Both the position numbers and the translations under genes were made by a program. The notes under the pieces were generated by a model, which was given only the letters and a program-made list of their open reading frames with translations, had not been told where the DNA came from and did not search any database. Positions 63,606 to 64,000 of a stretch of 64,000 nt of DNA are shown here, piece by piece. The first letter of the stretch is position 1, and the number at the start of each line of letters is the position of its first letter. Source of the stretch: Phoebastria nigripes (Eukaryota; Chordata; Aves; Procellariiformes; Diomedeidae); assembly GCA_035582835.1 (NCBI GenBank), contig JAYKAV010001000.1, forward strand, positions 3,049,253 through 3,113,252. The letters are read 5' to 3'.

Positions 63606-64000
63606 ATCATCTTGAGTGCCATCATGTGGTACGTACAAGACAGCCAGGTGATCAGGCCCAGTCAGCATGGGTTTATGAAAGGCAGGTCCTGCTTGACTAA
63701 CCTGATCTCCTTCTATGACAAAGTGACCTGCTTAGTGGATGAAGGAAAGGCTGTGGATGTTGTCTACCTAGACTTTAGTAGAGCCCTTGACACCGTTTCC
63801 CACAGCATTCTCCTGGAGAAACTGGCTGCTCATGTCTTGGATGGGCATACTCTTCACTGGGTAAAAAACTGGCTGGATGGACAGGCCCAAAGAGTTGTGG
63901 TGAATGGAGTTAAATCCAGTTGGCGGCTGGTCACAAGTGGTGTTCCCCAGGGCTCAGTATTGGGGCCAGTTCTGTTTAATATCTTTATCAATGATCTGGA
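63606..64000 (+). mobile_element. CR1 LINE fragment, reverse-transcriptase region, cut by window edge
   Basis: One reading frame beginning ATC ATC TTG stays open for 131 codons to the window edge. It encodes the middle of the CR1 non-LTR retrotransposon reverse transcriptase, which copies element RNA at a nicked chromosomal target. Visible landmarks in order are a [20 protein letters not shown] block, the palm motif A region [15 protein letters not shown] with the conserved Asp of LDFS, and the motif B region [11 protein letters not shown] followed by LFNIFINDL. Motif C (FADD) should lie just past the edge. Motif A reads RALD where the usual CR1 form is KAFD, so the copy carries substitutions but no stop or frameshift here. 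Similarity to CR1 appears to begin abruptly near 63606, which fits the 5' truncation typical of CR1 insertions. The high similarity to bird CR1 is from memory, not a search. The 3' end is not visible. Confidence 0.93.

Noticed and set aside
1..64000. LTR retrovirus copies, tRNA or rRNA genes, CRISPR arrays, prokaryotic operons
   Set aside because: No paired LTRs, gag/pol motifs other than the LINE reverse transcriptase, cloverleaf genes or regularly spaced repeats were seen.

Overview
This is eukaryotic, almost certainly sauropsid and most likely bird, nuclear DNA. The basis is two copies of the CR1 (chicken repeat 1) family of LINEs. One, running off the right edge (63606-64000, + strand), is still fully open through its reverse-transcriptase region and closely matches avian CR1 as I know it. 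The other, at 41935-42900 (- strand), is ancient and broken by frameshifts. Remnants resembling a CR1 3' tail, MIR-type SINEs, an L2-like tail and short palindromic repeats of a type common in reptile and bird genomes fit the same picture. About 35 isolated single N bases look like uncalled or heterozygous positions in a consensus assembly.

There is no operon, phage, CRISPR array or other prokaryotic feature, and no complete protein-coding gene that I can recognise. The longest open frame apart from CR1 is 146 codons and is explained by a purine-rich strand bias. The window reads as intergenic or deep intronic sequence. A few segments look like short exons. The best is 11812-11904 (+), with a strong polypyrimidine tract and AG before it and GTAAGG after it, followed by another acceptor-to-donor segment at 12455-12599. 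Weaker ones lie at 4355-4409, 8095-8293, 34998-35060 (-) and 49048-49101. Pseudo-exons are common by chance in vertebrate DNA, so all of these carry low confidence.

Layout: 1-12600 is mixed-composition unique sequence with a short tandem duplication, paired A and T runs, a CR1-like tail and most of the exon-like segments. 12600-17000 holds short tandem repeats, a 38-base poly(A) behind an AATAAA signal, a GC-rich patch and an extremely AT-rich stretch. 17000-25000 contains a MIR-like remnant and a pair of about 126-bp direct repeats 893 bp apart. 25000-33000 holds candidate conserved noncoding blocks rich in homeodomain and POU-type motifs, a G-run, and several old repeat remnants. 33000-41900 and 42900-63600 are AT-rich and quiet, with the old CR1 copy between them and the young one at the end.

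I found nothing that supports a new biological system. The items most worth checking are the exon-like pair near 12 kb, the compact segment open on both strands with a perfect hairpin at 8050-8330, the direct-repeat pair at 23-24 kb, and the octamer-bearing noncoding block at 28.8-29.0 kb.
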